Shown here: in pieces, positions 1 through 8,736 of the stretch
How the letters are laid out: each line of letters opens with the position of its first letter
Position numbering within the stretch: position 1 is the first letter of the stretch
Assembly (NCBI RefSeq): GCF_001905005.1
Contig: NZ_LWKZ01000003.1
Coordinates: 62,001 to 126,000 of the forward strand
DNA from: Streptomyces sp. CB02923
GTDB taxonomy: Bacteria; Actinomycetota; Actinomycetes; Streptomycetales; Streptomycetaceae
Direction of reading: 5' to 3'
Length of the DNA stretch: 64,000 bases
Translations under genes and position numbers: made by a program
The notes under the pieces: model-generated
Told to the model about the DNA's origin: nothing
The model's input: only the letters and a program-made list of their open reading frames with translations
The model's database searches: none

Positions 1-6
1 GCCGCA

Positions 7-906
7 GTGGATGCCGCGACGACCGCCGCGGGCGGCCCCGGCCGTGGCATCACCTTCCTCAAGGGACACGGCACGGAGAACGACTTCGTGATCGTCCCCG
101 ACCCGGACGGCGTCCTGGAGCTGTCCGCCGACGCCGTCGCGCGGATCTGCGACCGCCGCGCCGGCGTCGGCGGCGACGGCCTGCTGCGCGTGGTGCGCTC
201 CGCCGCCGACCCCGCGGCCCGCGCCATGGCCGGCGAAGCCGAGTGGTTCATGGACTATCGCAACGGCGACGGCTCCATCGCCGAGATGTGCGGCAACGGC
301 ATCCGCGTCTTCGCCCGCTACCTCCAGCACGCCGGCCTGGCCGGCGAGGGCGAGCTGGCCATCGCGACCCGCTCCGGCGTCCGCACGGCGCGCCTGTCCA
401 CGACCGGCGAGGTCACGATCTCCATGGGCCGCGCCGAGCTGCTCCCGGACGGTGTGACGGTCACCGTCGGCGACCGCAGCTGGCCCGCCCGCAACGTGAG
501 CATGGGCAACCCGCACGCCGTCGCCTTCGTCGAGGACCTCGACCACGCCGGAGAGCTGCGCGACGTCCCGCCGTTCAGCCCAGCCGCCGTCTACCCGGAC
601 GGTGTGAACATCGAGTTCGTCGTCGACCGCGGCCCGCGCCACGTGGCGATGCGGGTCCACGAGCGCGGCTCCGGCGAGACCCGCTCCTGCGGTACGGGCG
701 CCTGCGCCGTCGCCGTCGCCACCGCCCGCCGGGACGGCGCCGACCCCGCGGTCACCGGCAGCCCCGTCACGTACACGGTCGACATACCGGGCGGCAGCCT
801 GACGATCACCGAGCTGCCGGACGGCACGGTCGAGATGACCGGCCCCGCGGTCATCGTCGCGCAGGGCGCGCTGGACCCCGCGTGGCTGGTCACGGCCCTC
901 GGCTGA
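7..906 (+). CDS. dapF: Diaminopimelate epimerase
   Basis: Converts LL- to meso-diaminopimelate in the cytoplasm, feeding lysine and peptidoglycan synthesis; Streptomyces uses the LL form in its cell wall, so the enzyme is mainly needed for lysine. The 299-residue protein has the usual family length. The two active-site cysteines that act as acid/base pair are Cys95 in MCGNGIR and Cys228 in RSCGTGAC, and the substrate loop KGHGTENDF lies near residue 20. The start is GTG at position 7, the first in-frame start inside the window; sequence upstream is cut off, so its ribosome-binding site cannot be judged. In streptomycetes this gene follows miaA, which would lie just left of the window. Confidence 0.97.
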   Translation: MDAATTAAGGPGRGITFLKGHGTENDFVIVPDPDGVLELSADAVARICDRRAGVGGDGLLRVVRSAADPAARAMAGEAEWFMDYRNGDGSIAEMCGNGIRVFARYLQHAGLAGEGELAIATRSGVRTARLSTTGEVTISMGRAELLPDGVTVTVGDRSWPARNVSMGNPHAVAFVEDLDHAGELRDVPPFSPAAVYPDGVNIEFVVDRGPRHVAMRVHERGSGETRSCGTGACAVAVATARRDGADPAVTGSPVTYTVDIPGGSLTITELPDGTVEMTGPAVIVAQGALDPAWLVTALG

Positions 907-1046
907 GACTTCGCTCGAATGGGTGATCCGGTTCACGCTGGGCGAGAGCGGGACAGCGCTGCGTGATGGGCTCGGTAGCATCAAGCACCGGCCCGGGCGA
1001 CTGACTGCGGGCGCCCAACCGCCGGTCGACGCCGCCGGAGGTGCCC

Positions 1047-3434
1047 ATGAGCGCAGAGGCCACGAACCCTGGTAACCCCGTCGCGCCTGTCCAGGCCGGT
1101 CCGCCCGAGCTGGGGGAAGCCGCCCACCGCAAACGTGGCCGCCCCCGCCTGGAACTGCGCGGACTGCGCCGCATCGGCCGGGCGGCGCTGCTCGGACCGG
1201 CTCCCCGCGACGGCCTGCCGGACGCCCTGGAGCACGTCGCCAAGGTGCACCGCGCCCACCACCCGGACGCCGACCTGGACACCCTGAGCCGGGCCTACGT
1301 ACTCGCCGAGTCCTCGCACCGCGGGCAGATGCGCAAGAGCGGCGAGCCGTACATCACCCATCCGCTCGCGGTGACCCTGATCCTGGCCGAACTGGGCGCC
1401 GAGACCACGACCTTGACCGCCTCCCTCCTCCACGACACCGTCGAGGACACGGAGGTGACGCTGGATCAGGTGGTCCGGGAGTTCGGCAAGGAGGTCTGCT
1501 ACCTCGTCGACGGCGTGACCAAACTGGAGAAGGTGGACTACGGCGCCGCCGCCGAGCCCGAGACCTTCCGCAAGATGCTGGTCGCCACCGGCAACGACGT
1601 CCGCGTGATGTCCATCAAGCTGGCCGACCGGCTGCACAACATGCGCACCCTCGGTGTGATGCGCCCCGAGAAGCAGGCCAGGATCGCCAAGGTGACGCGC
1701 GACGTCCTGATCCCGCTCGCCGAACGGCTGGGCGTCCAGGCGCTCAAGACCGAGCTGGAGGACCTGGTCTTCGCGATCCTGCACCCGGAGGAGTACGCGA
1801 CCACCCGCGCCCTCGTCCTCGGCCACGCCGACCGCCAGGGCCCGCTCGCCGCCCTCGCGGAACGGGTGCGCACCGTCCTGGACGAGGCCGACATCGATGC
1901 CGAAGTCCTCATCCGGCCGCGGCACTTCGTCTCCGTGCACCGGGTGCGCCTGGCGCGCGGTACGGTCACCGGCGCGGACCTCGGCCGGCTGCTGGTCCTC
2001 GTCGCCGAGGACGCCGACTGCTACGCGGTCCTCGGTGAACTGCACACCTGCTTCACCCCGGTGGTCTCGGAGTTCAAGGACTTCATCGCCGCACCGAAGT
2101 TCAACCTCTACCAGTCGCTGCACACCGCCGTCACGGACGAGGACGGCGCGGTTGCCGAAACGCTCATCCGTACGCACCGGATGCACCGCGTCGCGGAGGC
2201 CGGGGTGATCGCCCTGGGCAACCCGTACGCCCCCGCTGACGGCTCCGACCCGTCAGCGGCCGTGGCGGACGGCACGGCGGGCGCCCCGGCGGCCGAGGAC
2301 GGCGAGCGCGTCGACCCGACCCAGCCCGGATGGCTGTGCCGGCTCCTGGAGTGGCAGCGCGCCACCCCCGACCCGGACACCTTCTGGACCTCGCTGCGCG
2401 ACGACCTCGCCCAGGACCGCGAGATCACGGTCTTCTGCGCGGAGGGCGGCTTCGACGACGGCAGCGGCACGGTCGCCTCCGACCCCGCGGGTACGGGCAC
2501 GGCGCGCACCGGCACCGTCGGCCTCCCCGCCGGAGCGAGCTGCGTGGACGCCGCGTACGCGCTGTATGGCGAAGGCGCGCACCACTGCATCGGCGCGCGC
2601 GTCAACGGCCGCCTCGCGACGCTCTCCACGGTCCTGTGCGACGGCGACAGCGTGTACCTGCTCATGGCTCCCGACTCCGCCTCCGGGCCCTCACCGGACT
2701 GGCTCGACCACACCCGTACCCCGGCGGCCCGCCTCGCCATCTCGCGCTGGCTGGACGCTCATCCGGGGGCGGAGACGGGAGCGGAGACGGGAGCGGGGGC
2801 GGGCGAAGGAGCGGGCGAGGCAGTGGGGGAGGGGATGGGCGAGGGAGCGGAGGAAGCGGGCGCGCCGGGCGGAGCCGGTGAGACGCGTGGCGCCGGGGTG
2901 CCCGGGGCAGTCGGGGTGTCCGGGGCCGTCGGGGTGTCCGGGCGCCGCGGCGGCGACACCGACGGTCTGTCCACCGACCTTCCCGGCGCGTCCGTGCGGC
3001 TCGCGGGCTGCTGCACCCCCGTACCGCCGGACAACGTCACCGGCTTCGCCGTGCGGGGCGGCATCGTCACCGTGCACCGGGCGCTGTGCCCCGTGGTGGC
3101 CCGGATGGCCGCGTCCGGCCGACAGCCGGTCGGCGCACGCTGGCGCGGCGCGGGAAACCGCGTACAGGGCTGCCGGGTCACGCTCCTCGCGGAGGCGTTC
3201 ACCAGGCCGCACCTGCTCGCCGACCTCACGGAGGCCATCGCCGCCGAAGGGGCCGCCGTGGTGGCGGCGGACGTCGAGCCGCCCCGCGAGCAGCGGGTAC
3301 GGCACACGTACACCCTCCACCTGCCGGACGCGGCCAAGCTGCCGTCCCTGATGCGGGCGATGCGGCAGGTACCGGGCGTCTTCGACGTGCTGCGGGCGGG
3401 GCGGGCACAGCCGACGGTGGCGGTGCGTTCCTGA
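1047..3434 (+). CDS. rshA: RelA/SpoT homologue (second RSH protein)
   Basis: Member of the ppGpp synthetase/hydrolase family that adjusts (p)ppGpp in the cytoplasm. 795 residues. The HD hydrolase domain (about 80-260) is intact: RKSGEPYITHP, His129-Asp130 in LLHDTVEDT and Asp194 in KLADRLHNM. The synthetase domain (about 290-390) is eroded: the usual aspartate-arginine strand reads ADLGRLLVLV, although FKDFIAAPK and YQSLHT remain. A TGS-like domain (about 430-540), a Cys-Cys motif in LAGCCTPVPP and a C-terminal ACT domain follow. Between TGS and the Cys motif is a low-complexity Gly/Glu/Ala insertion (DNA about 2765-2955). ATG 1047 is chosen over GTG 1041 because GGAGG at 1037-1041 sits 5 nt before it. 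A -10-like TAGCAT lies at 976-981. The order dapF-rshA fits S. coelicolor rshA. Inference: a hydrolase-biased RSH. Confidence 0.9.
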   Translation: MSAEATNPGNPVAPVQAGPPELGEAAHRKRGRPRLELRGLRRIGRAALLGPAPRDGLPDALEHVAKVHRAHHPDADLDTLSRAYVLAESSHRGQMRKSGEPYITHPLAVTLILAELGAETTTLTASLLHDTVEDTEVTLDQVVREFGKEVCYLVDGVTKLEKVDYGAAAEPETFRKMLVATGNDVRVMSIKLADRLHNMRTLGVMRPEKQARIAKVTRDVLIPLAERLGVQALKTELEDLVFAILHPEEYATTRALVLGHADRQGPLAALAERVRTVLDEADIDAEVLIRPRHFVSVHRVRLARGTVTGADLGRLLVLVAEDADCYAVLGELHTCFTPVVSEFKDFIAAPKFNLYQSLHTAVTDEDGAVAETLIRTHRMHRVAEAGVIALGNPYAPADGSDPSAAVADGTAGAPAAEDGERVDPTQPGWLCRLLEWQRATPDPDTFWTSLRDDLAQDREITVFCAEGGFDDGSGTVASDPAGTGTARTGTVGLPAGASCVDAAYALYGEGAHHCIGARVNGRLATLSTVLCDGDSVYLLMAPDSASGPSPDWLDHTRTPAARLAISRWLDAHPGAETGAETGAGAGEGAGEAVGEGMGEGAEEAGAPGGAGETRGAGVPGAVGVSGAVGVSGRRGGDTDGLSTDLPGASVRLAGCCTPVPPDNVTGFAVRGGIVTVHRALCPVVARMAASGRQPVGARWRGAGNRVQGCRVTLLAEAFTRPHLLADLTEAIAAEGAAVVAADVEPPREQRVRHTYTLHLPDAAKLPSLMRAMRQVPGVFDVLRAGRAQPTVAVRS

Positions 3435-3767
3435 GGGGCTGACTTGCGCGGTCCTTGCTCGTGCGGTCCTGAGGGGGTGGCTCGCGCGCTTCTTGTGAGG
3501 TGCCGGGCTCTGTGTGCGTTTGGCCGGGCTCTGTGTGTTTGAGGGGTGCCTGTTTCTGCCCGCTTGCGGGGCGCTTGTTTCTGTTTTCTGTGCGGCTTTC
3601 TGTGCGGCTTTCTGCGTGGCCGGGAGGCGCCCGGGGGCTCGGTAGCGCGTGGGACCCGGCACCCACATGCGTCACTCCGGACTCGACGGGCGCACGAATC
3701 CCCTCGTTCGGGTGCCGTACTGTCGCGTCGGCCACGGGCGGGGGTGCCGCGCTGATAGCGGTTTGCC
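3435..3767 (+). other. Intergenic region rshA-aminopeptidase, repeat-rich
   Basis: No gene is supported here. The + strand is unusually rich in T and G compared with its surroundings and carries two short tandem repeats: a 21-bp unit beginning GCCGGGCTCTGTGTG at 3502 and again at 3523, and a 12-bp unit (TTTCTGTGCGGC) three times at 3585-3620. The last 100 bases should contain the promoter of the aminopeptidase, but no convincing -35/-10 pair was found. Confidence 0.6.
3585..3620 (+). repeat. 12-bp tandem repeat, three copies
   Basis: Three adjacent copies of TTTCTGTGCGGC (3585-3596, 3597-3608, and 3609-3620 as TTTCTGCGTGGC). It lies in non-coding DNA between rshA and the aminopeptidase gene. 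No function is visible. Confidence 0.85.
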
Positions 3768-5693
3768 ATGCCGCTTTCCTCGTCCCACTCCGCCCCCGGC
3801 CCCGGTTCCGGCCCTGGCCCCGGTTCCGGCCCTGGCTCCGGTTCCGCCCCTGGCTCCGGTCCCGATCCCGGTCCCGCTTCCGGGCGGGGCCCCGGAGGTG
3901 CCCCGCCCCGCCCGCGGCCGCGCCGCCTCCCGGGGGCCGTGACCCGCCGCCGGAGCGCGCTCGGCCTGCTCGCCGCCGCCTCACTGGTCGCCGCCGGCCT
4001 GCCGGACGCCACCCCGCTCGGTATCGGCGACCGGCTCTACCCGCACCTCGGCAACCCCGGCTACGACGTCCGCGCGTACGACATCGCCCTGACCTACTCC
4101 GGACACAACGACCGGCCGCTGGACGCCGTCACGAAGATCACCGCGCGGGCCACCGCCCGTCTGGAACGCATCAACCTCGACTTCGCGCACGGCACCGTCC
4201 GCTCCGTCGAGGTCGACGGCCGCCCCGCGGCCCACGTCACCCGTGGCGAGGACCTGATCGTCACACCCCACCGCACCCTGCGCGCCGGCACCCCGGTGCG
4301 CATCGTCGTCCGGCACACCAGCGACCCGCGCCCCCGCAAGGGCGGCAAGGACAAGGAGATCGGCTGGCTGCGTACGAAGGACGGCCTGGTGATGGCCAAC
4401 CAGGTGGACGCCGCACACCGCGTCTTCCCGGGCAACGACCACCCGTCGGACAAGGCGCTCTACACCTTCCGCGTCACCGCGCCCAGCGGTCTGACGGTCG
4501 TCGCCAACGGATCGCGCGTGGCGCGCTATCCGGGTGCTTTGCCGGGCAGGAGCGCGCCTGCGGGTCTCCGGGGCCGGGCAGGGCAGGACGTACGGCAGGG
4601 GCGGGCGGCCCCGGCCGCCACCACCTGGGTCTACCGTTCCGCCCACCCCATGGCCACCGAGGTCGCGCAGGTGTCCATCGGGCGCTCCGCCGTCGTCCGG
4701 CGTACCGGTCCGCACGGCCTGCCGCTCCGTGACGTCGTGCCCGCCGCCGACCGCAAGCGCCTGGAACCGTGGCTGGCCGAGACGCCCGGCCAGCTGGCCT
4801 GGATGGAGAAGCAGGTCGGCCGCTACCCCTTCGAGACGTACGGCGTGCTGCTCGCGCAGGCGGAGACCGGCTTCGAGCTGGAGACCCAGACGCTGTCCCT
4901 CTTCGAGGAGCGGCTGTTCGTCACGCGGCAGTACCCCCGCTGGTACATCGAAGCGATCATGGTGCACGAGCTGGCGCACCAGTGGTTCGGCAACAGCGTC
5001 TCCCCGCGCATCTGGTCGGACGCCTGGCTCAACGAGTCGCACGCCACCTGGTACGAAGAGCTGTACGCGCACGAGCACGCCAAGATGTCCATGGACGAGC
5101 GGACGCGGCGCGCCTACAGCGTCTCCGACCGGATGCGGGCCGAAGGCGGCCCGCCCGGGGCACCGAAGGTCCCCACCCCCGGCAACAAGACCGGCATCTT
5201 CCGCCCGGTCATGTACGACGGCAGCGCTCTCGTGCTGTACGCGCTGCGCGCCAAGATCGGACACGCCGCCTTCGACCGGCTGGAGCGCGCCTGGGTGGCC
5301 CGGCACCGCGACGGTGTCGCGGGCACCGCCGACTTCGTCGCGCTGGCCTCCCGCGTCGCGGGCCGGGACCTCGGCGGCTTCTTCCGCAGATGGCTGTACG
5401 ACGCGAAAACGCCGCCGATGCCGGGGCACCCGGACTGGAGGAGCCACTACCGGACCCCGCAGCCACCGGCGCGCAAGCCGGGGGCGAAGCCGGGCGGTGG
5501 GCAGTCGGGTGGGAAGCCTGCTGGGAAACCCGCAGGCAAGCCCGCAAGCAAGCCGGCCGGTAACGCCGGTAATGCTGGTGGCCAGTCGGCCGGTAAGCCC
5601 GCAGGCAAGCCCGCCAGGGGGCAGGCAGCCGGGAAGCCCGGCGCGAAGCCGGTGAAGACGCGGCCCGCCACGCCGCACGGAAAACCCGGGTGA
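3768..5693 (+). CDS. Secreted M1-family metallo-aminopeptidase
   Basis: Zinc aminopeptidase of family M1, probably exported, trimming N-terminal residues from peptides. 641 residues. The gluzincin signature is complete: HELAH with zinc ligands His403 and His407, catalytic Glu404 and third ligand Glu426 in LNESHATW, exactly the HEXXH-X18-E spacing. A GAMEN-like exopeptidase segment reads GFELETQT upstream. The N-terminus has a Gly/Ser/Pro-rich stretch (residues 5-50), then twin arginines and a hydrophobic segment (RRRSALGLLAAASLVAAGL), which looks like a delayed export signal or anchor; a start downstream of the GSGP repeats cannot be excluded. The C-terminal 75 residues are a Lys/Pro/Ala/Gly repeat tail (KPAGKPAGKPASKPAG type), possibly cell-wall associating. 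It stands alone, transcribed toward hflX. Confidence 0.88.
   Translation: MPLSSSHSAPGPGSGPGPGSGPGSGSAPGSGPDPGPASGRGPGGAPPRPRPRRLPGAVTRRRSALGLLAAASLVAAGLPDATPLGIGDRLYPHLGNPGYDVRAYDIALTYSGHNDRPLDAVTKITARATARLERINLDFAHGTVRSVEVDGRPAAHVTRGEDLIVTPHRTLRAGTPVRIVVRHTSDPRPRKGGKDKEIGWLRTKDGLVMANQVDAAHRVFPGNDHPSDKALYTFRVTAPSGLTVVANGSRVARYPGALPGRSAPAGLRGRAGQDVRQGRAAPAATTWVYRSAHPMATEVAQVSIGRSAVVRRTGPHGLPLRDVVPAADRKRLEPWLAETPGQLAWMEKQVGRYPFETYGVLLAQAETGFELETQTLSLFEERLFVTRQYPRWYIEAIMVHELAHQWFGNSVSPRIWSDAWLNESHATWYEELYAHEHAKMSMDERTRRAYSVSDRMRAEGGPPGAPKVPTPGNKTGIFRPVMYDGSALVLYALRAKIGHAAFDRLERAWVARHRDGVAGTADFVALASRVAGRDLGGFFRRWLYDAKTPPMPGHPDWRSHYRTPQPPARKPGAKPGGGQSGGKPAGKPAGKPASKPAGNAGNAGGQSAGKPAGKPARGQAAGKPGAKPVKTRPATPHGKPG
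5461..5690 (+). repeat. KPAG-coding repeat tract in the aminopeptidase tail
   Basis: Imperfect 12-nt units encoding Lys-Pro-Ala-Gly repeat through the last 75 codons of the M1 aminopeptidase. The tail is strongly basic and proline-rich and lies outside the catalytic domain. Such tails vary between strains; a wall-binding role is only a guess. Confidence 0.75.
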
Positions 5694-5737
5694 CGGCCCC
5701 CGGTGGCCGTGCGACCATCGTCTGGCCGATGACGGGG

Positions 5738-5759
5738 CCGCCGGGAATCTCCCGGGCGG
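5738..5759 (+). terminator. Hairpin after the aminopeptidase gene
   Basis: CCGCCGGGA at 5738-5746 pairs with TCCCGGGCGG at 5750-5759 with one bulged base, about 45 bp after the aminopeptidase stop and 75 bp before hflX. There is no U tract. It may end the upstream transcript. Confidence 0.4.
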
Positions 5760-5835
5760 TCCGGACGTTGTCACGATCGAGTGTCCCGGGGCCGTACGGC
5801 TCCGCACGGGACGTCCCAACGACGCAAAGGATCAA

Positions 5836-7323
5836 ATGACCTCCTCTTCTTCCCTTCCACAGGACCGACAGCGCCTCCCCGAGAGCCGCCGGGCCGACGC
5901 CCTGATGGAAGAGGACGTCGCCTGGAGTTACGAGATCGACGGGGAGCGTGACGGCGAGCAGTACGACCGCACGGAGCGGGCCGCCCTGCGCCGCGTGGCC
6001 GGACTGTCCACCGAGCTCGAAGACGTCACCGAGGTCGAGTACCGCCAGCTGCGCCTGGAGCGCGTGGTGCTGGTCGGCGTCTGGACCACGGGCACGGCGC
6101 AGGACGCGGAGAACTCGCTCGCCGAGCTGGCCGCGCTGGCGGAGACCGCCGGCGCGCTCGTGCTCGATGGCGTCGTCCAGCGCCGCGACAAGCCCGACCC
6201 GGCCACGTACATCGGCTCCGGCAAGGCCCTGGAGCTCCGCGACATCGTCATGGAGTCCGGCGCCGACACGGTGGTCTGCGACGGTGAGCTGAGCCCCGGC
6301 CAGCTGATCCACCTTGAGGACGTCGTCAAGGTCAAGGTCGTCGACCGTACGGCCCTGATCCTCGACATCTTCGCCCAGCACGCCAAGTCCCGGGAGGGCA
6401 AGGCGCAGGTCTCGCTGGCGCAGATGCAGTACATGCTGCCGAGGCTGCGCGGCTGGGGTCAGTCGCTGTCCCGGCAGATGGGTGGCGGTGGCTCCGGTTC
6501 CGCGGGCGGCGGTATGGCCACGCGTGGTCCCGGTGAGACCAAGATCGAGACGGACCGGCGGCGGATCCGCGAGAAGATGGCGAAGATGCGCCGGGAGATC
6601 GCGGAGATGAAGACCGGCCGTGACATCAAGCGGCAGGAGCGCCGCCGTCACAAGGTCCCGTCGGTCGCCATCGCCGGTTACACGAACGCGGGCAAGTCCT
6701 CCCTGCTCAACCGCCTCACCGGAGCCGGTGTCCTGGTGGAGAACGCGCTGTTCGCCACCCTGGACCCGACCGTGCGCCGGGCCGAGACGCCCAGCGGGCG
6801 GCTCTACACCCTCGCCGACACCGTCGGCTTCGTGCGCCACCTGCCGCACCACCTCGTCGAGGCGTTCCGCTCCACGATGGAGGAGGTCGGCGACTCCGAC
6901 CTCATCCTCCACGTGGTCGACGGCTCGCACCCGGTGCCGGAGGAGCAGCTGGCCGCCGTGCGCGAGGTGATCCGCGACGTGGGCGCCACCGACGTACCGG
7001 AGATCGTCGTCGTCAACAAGGCGGACGCCGCCGACCCGCTGGTCCTCCAGCGGCTGCTGCGTCAGGAGAAGCACGCGCTGCTGGTCTCGGCGCGTACGGG
7101 ACAGGGCCTCGACGAGCTGCTCGCGCTGCTCGACGAGGAACTGCCGCGGCCGCAGGTCGAGATCGAGGCACTGGTGCCGTACACGCAGGGCGCGCTGGTC
7201 TCGCGGGCGCACGCCGAGGGCGAGGTGATCTCCGAGGAGCACGTGGCGGAGGGCACCGTCCTCAAGGCGCGGGTGCACGAAGAACTGGCCGCGGAGTTCC
7301 GGCCGTACGTGGCCGCCGCGTGA
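5836..7323 (+). CDS. hflX: Ribosome-associated GTPase HflX
   Basis: Obg-HflX GTPase that binds the 50S subunit and splits or rescues stalled 70S ribosomes in the cytoplasm. 495 residues. The N-terminal HflX domain is followed by a glycine-rich hinge (residues about 215-230), the family motif GPGETKIETDRR and a coiled segment. The G domain starts with G1 GYTNAGKS (about 281-288), then G3 DTVGFVRHLP (from about 328), G4 NKAD (about 394-397) and G5 SART. The ATG at 5836 is preceded by AAAGGA at 5826-5831. It is transcribed alone, facing the convergent protease gene. Confidence 0.97.
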   Translation: MTSSSSLPQDRQRLPESRRADALMEEDVAWSYEIDGERDGEQYDRTERAALRRVAGLSTELEDVTEVEYRQLRLERVVLVGVWTTGTAQDAENSLAELAALAETAGALVLDGVVQRRDKPDPATYIGSGKALELRDIVMESGADTVVCDGELSPGQLIHLEDVVKVKVVDRTALILDIFAQHAKSREGKAQVSLAQMQYMLPRLRGWGQSLSRQMGGGGSGSAGGGMATRGPGETKIETDRRRIREKMAKMRREIAEMKTGRDIKRQERRRHKVPSVAIAGYTNAGKSSLLNRLTGAGVLVENALFATLDPTVRRAETPSGRLYTLADTVGFVRHLPHHLVEAFRSTMEEVGDSDLILHVVDGSHPVPEEQLAAVREVIRDVGATDVPEIVVVNKADAADPLVLQRLLRQEKHALLVSARTGQGLDELLALLDEELPRPQVEIEALVPYTQGALVSRAHAEGEVISEEHVAEGTVLKARVHEELAAEFRPYVAAA

Positions 7324-7379
7324 CGATGCGGTCGTAGGCGCCGCAGCTGTAGGCGCCTACGGCAGGCATCGAGGCTGCC

Positions 7380-7423
7380 CGTAGGCACTGCGAAGGCAGT
7401 ACGTAGGCAGCACGTAGGCAGTA
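7380..7423 (+). repeat. 11-bp tandem repeat, four copies
   Basis: Four contiguous 11-bp units of the form CGTAGGCAGTA: 7380-7390, 7391-7401, 7402-7412 and 7413-7423, each with 1-3 differences. Looser GTAGGC copies occur from 7334. The array is in the 3' untranslated region of hflX, just before the terminator. The 11-bp period is close to one helical turn. Confidence 0.85.
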
Positions 7424-7446
7424 CGAAGGTCTGCTCCCGGAAGTAC

Positions 7447-7481
7447 GAAGGCCCGCCCCCGGATTCCGGGAGCGGGCCTTC
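7447..7481. terminator. Bidirectional terminator hflX / serine protease
   Basis: GAAGGCCCGC (7447-7456) and CCCGG (7458-7462) pair with CCGGG (7466-7470) and GCGGGCCTTC (7472-7481) around a 3-nt loop with one mismatch. It sits between two convergent genes and has no U tract, as is common in Streptomyces. Confidence 0.85.
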
Positions 7482-7548
7482 GCCGTTGCTTCGTCATGGC
7501 CGGGTGCCCGCCGCTCATCGCGGCTGCTTCCCGGCTACTCCTTCGCGG

Positions 7549-8736
7549 CTACTTCGACGCGAACTTCTTGCTCATCGCGCCGTACATGCTCTTGGCCTCC
7601 GGGCCGAGGTGCGGGCCCGCCAGCCAGCCGGCCGGACGCGGGCCGATCGAGGTGTTGGACACCAGCGCGGGCTTGCCGTCCGAGCCCTTGGCGAACCAGG
7701 GGCCACCGGAGGAACCGGCGGTCATCAGGCAGCCGATGCGGTACATGGTCGGCTTCTTGGCGTCCAGCGAGAGCCGGCCCGGCCTGTCGGTGCACTGCTG
7801 CAGCGTCGCGCCGTCGAACGGCGCCTCGGCCGGGTAGCCCTGAGCGGTCATGCTGGAGATGTCCGGGATCGCCGAGGCGTTGAAGTCCACCGGGAAGGCG
7901 CCGCCGGCGACCTCTTCGAGGGACTTGCTGCCCGCGCCCTTCTCCGGCGTCACGTGCATGATCGCGAAGTCGTACGGCGCCATCGGCACGCCGTTGCCCT
8001 GCGCGCCGCCCTGGCCGATCCACTGGTTCGAGGTCGACGCGCCGTCGGCCCACCAGACGCCCTTGGGGAACATCTGCTCACGCGAGGCGTTCTCCAGCTG
8101 GGCCGCGGACTTGCCGCTGTCGTTGAACGACGGGGCGAAGACCATGTTGCGGTACCAGCCACCGGTCTTGCCGGCGTGCACGCAGTGGCCCGCCGTCCAC
8201 ACCAGGTTGGACTTGCCCGGGTGCGCCGGGTCCTCGACCACCGCGCCGGAGCAGACCGCGTGGCCCTCGGGCGTGTCGAAGAAGATCTTGCCGAGGCCGG
8301 GCGCGTTCTGGCCGAACGGCGGCTTGACGGCCTTGGCCTGGACCGGCCGCGGGTCCGGGTCGGTCCGCCCCTGGTCACCGGAGATGTCCTTGGGCGTGGG
8401 CTCCTTCGGCGGCTTGGCCTTGCTCGCCCGGTCCGGGTCCCACAGGCCCTTGATGATCGGGTTGATGAACTCACTGGCCTCGCGGAGCCACTTGTCCTTG
8501 TCCCAGTTCTTCCACTCGCCGTTCTTCCACTTGTCCAGGTCGACGCCGTGTTCCTTGAGCTTGTCCTGGATGTCCTTGGGGATCGTGAAGCCACCCCCGT
8601 CCGCGCTGCCCTGTTCCGCGGACTGGCCGGGCTTGCCGTCCGCCTGGTTGCCCTCGGGACCGCAGCCGGTGGCGGTCAGCGCCACCACGGCGGTGAGGGC
8701 GGCCGCGGCCAGGACCGGCCGACGTATGGATCGCAT
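7549..8736 (-). CDS. Secreted trypsin-like serine protease lipoprotein
   Basis: Extracellular S1/V8-type serine peptidase anchored as a lipoprotein. 395 residues. The signal peptide ends in lipobox TATG-Cys25. A charged linker with Trp/Lys-rich segments (65-120) precedes the peptidase domain (about 140-395). The triad is visible: His184 in TAGHC, Asp256 in PYDFAIM and Ser343 in GSSGGPW. Cys162/Cys185 and Cys315/Cys336 could form disulfides. The start is set at ATG 8736 because GGGGGAG lies 7 nt upstream and the lipoprotein signal begins directly there; an upstream frame adds 42 residues unlike a signal peptide. The gene is monocistronic and convergent with hflX. Confidence 0.9.
   Translation of the reverse strand: MRSIRRPVLAAAALTAVVALTATGCGPEGNQADGKPGQSAEQGSADGGGFTIPKDIQDKLKEHGVDLDKWKNGEWKNWDKDKWLREASEFINPIIKGLWDPDRASKAKPPKEPTPKDISGDQGRTDPDPRPVQAKAVKPPFGQNAPGLGKIFFDTPEGHAVCSGAVVEDPAHPGKSNLVWTAGHCVHAGKTGGWYRNMVFAPSFNDSGKSAAQLENASREQMFPKGVWWADGASTSNQWIGQGGAQGNGVPMAPYDFAIMHVTPEKGAGSKSLEEVAGGAFPVDFNASAIPDISSMTAQGYPAEAPFDGATLQQCTDRPGRLSLDAKKPTMYRIGCLMTAGSSGGPWFAKGSDGKPALVSNTSIGPRPAGWLAGPHLGPEAKSMYGAMSKKFASK

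Noticed and set aside
1041..1043. GTG 1041 as the rshA start
   Set aside because: It overlaps the Shine-Dalgarno that serves ATG 1047.
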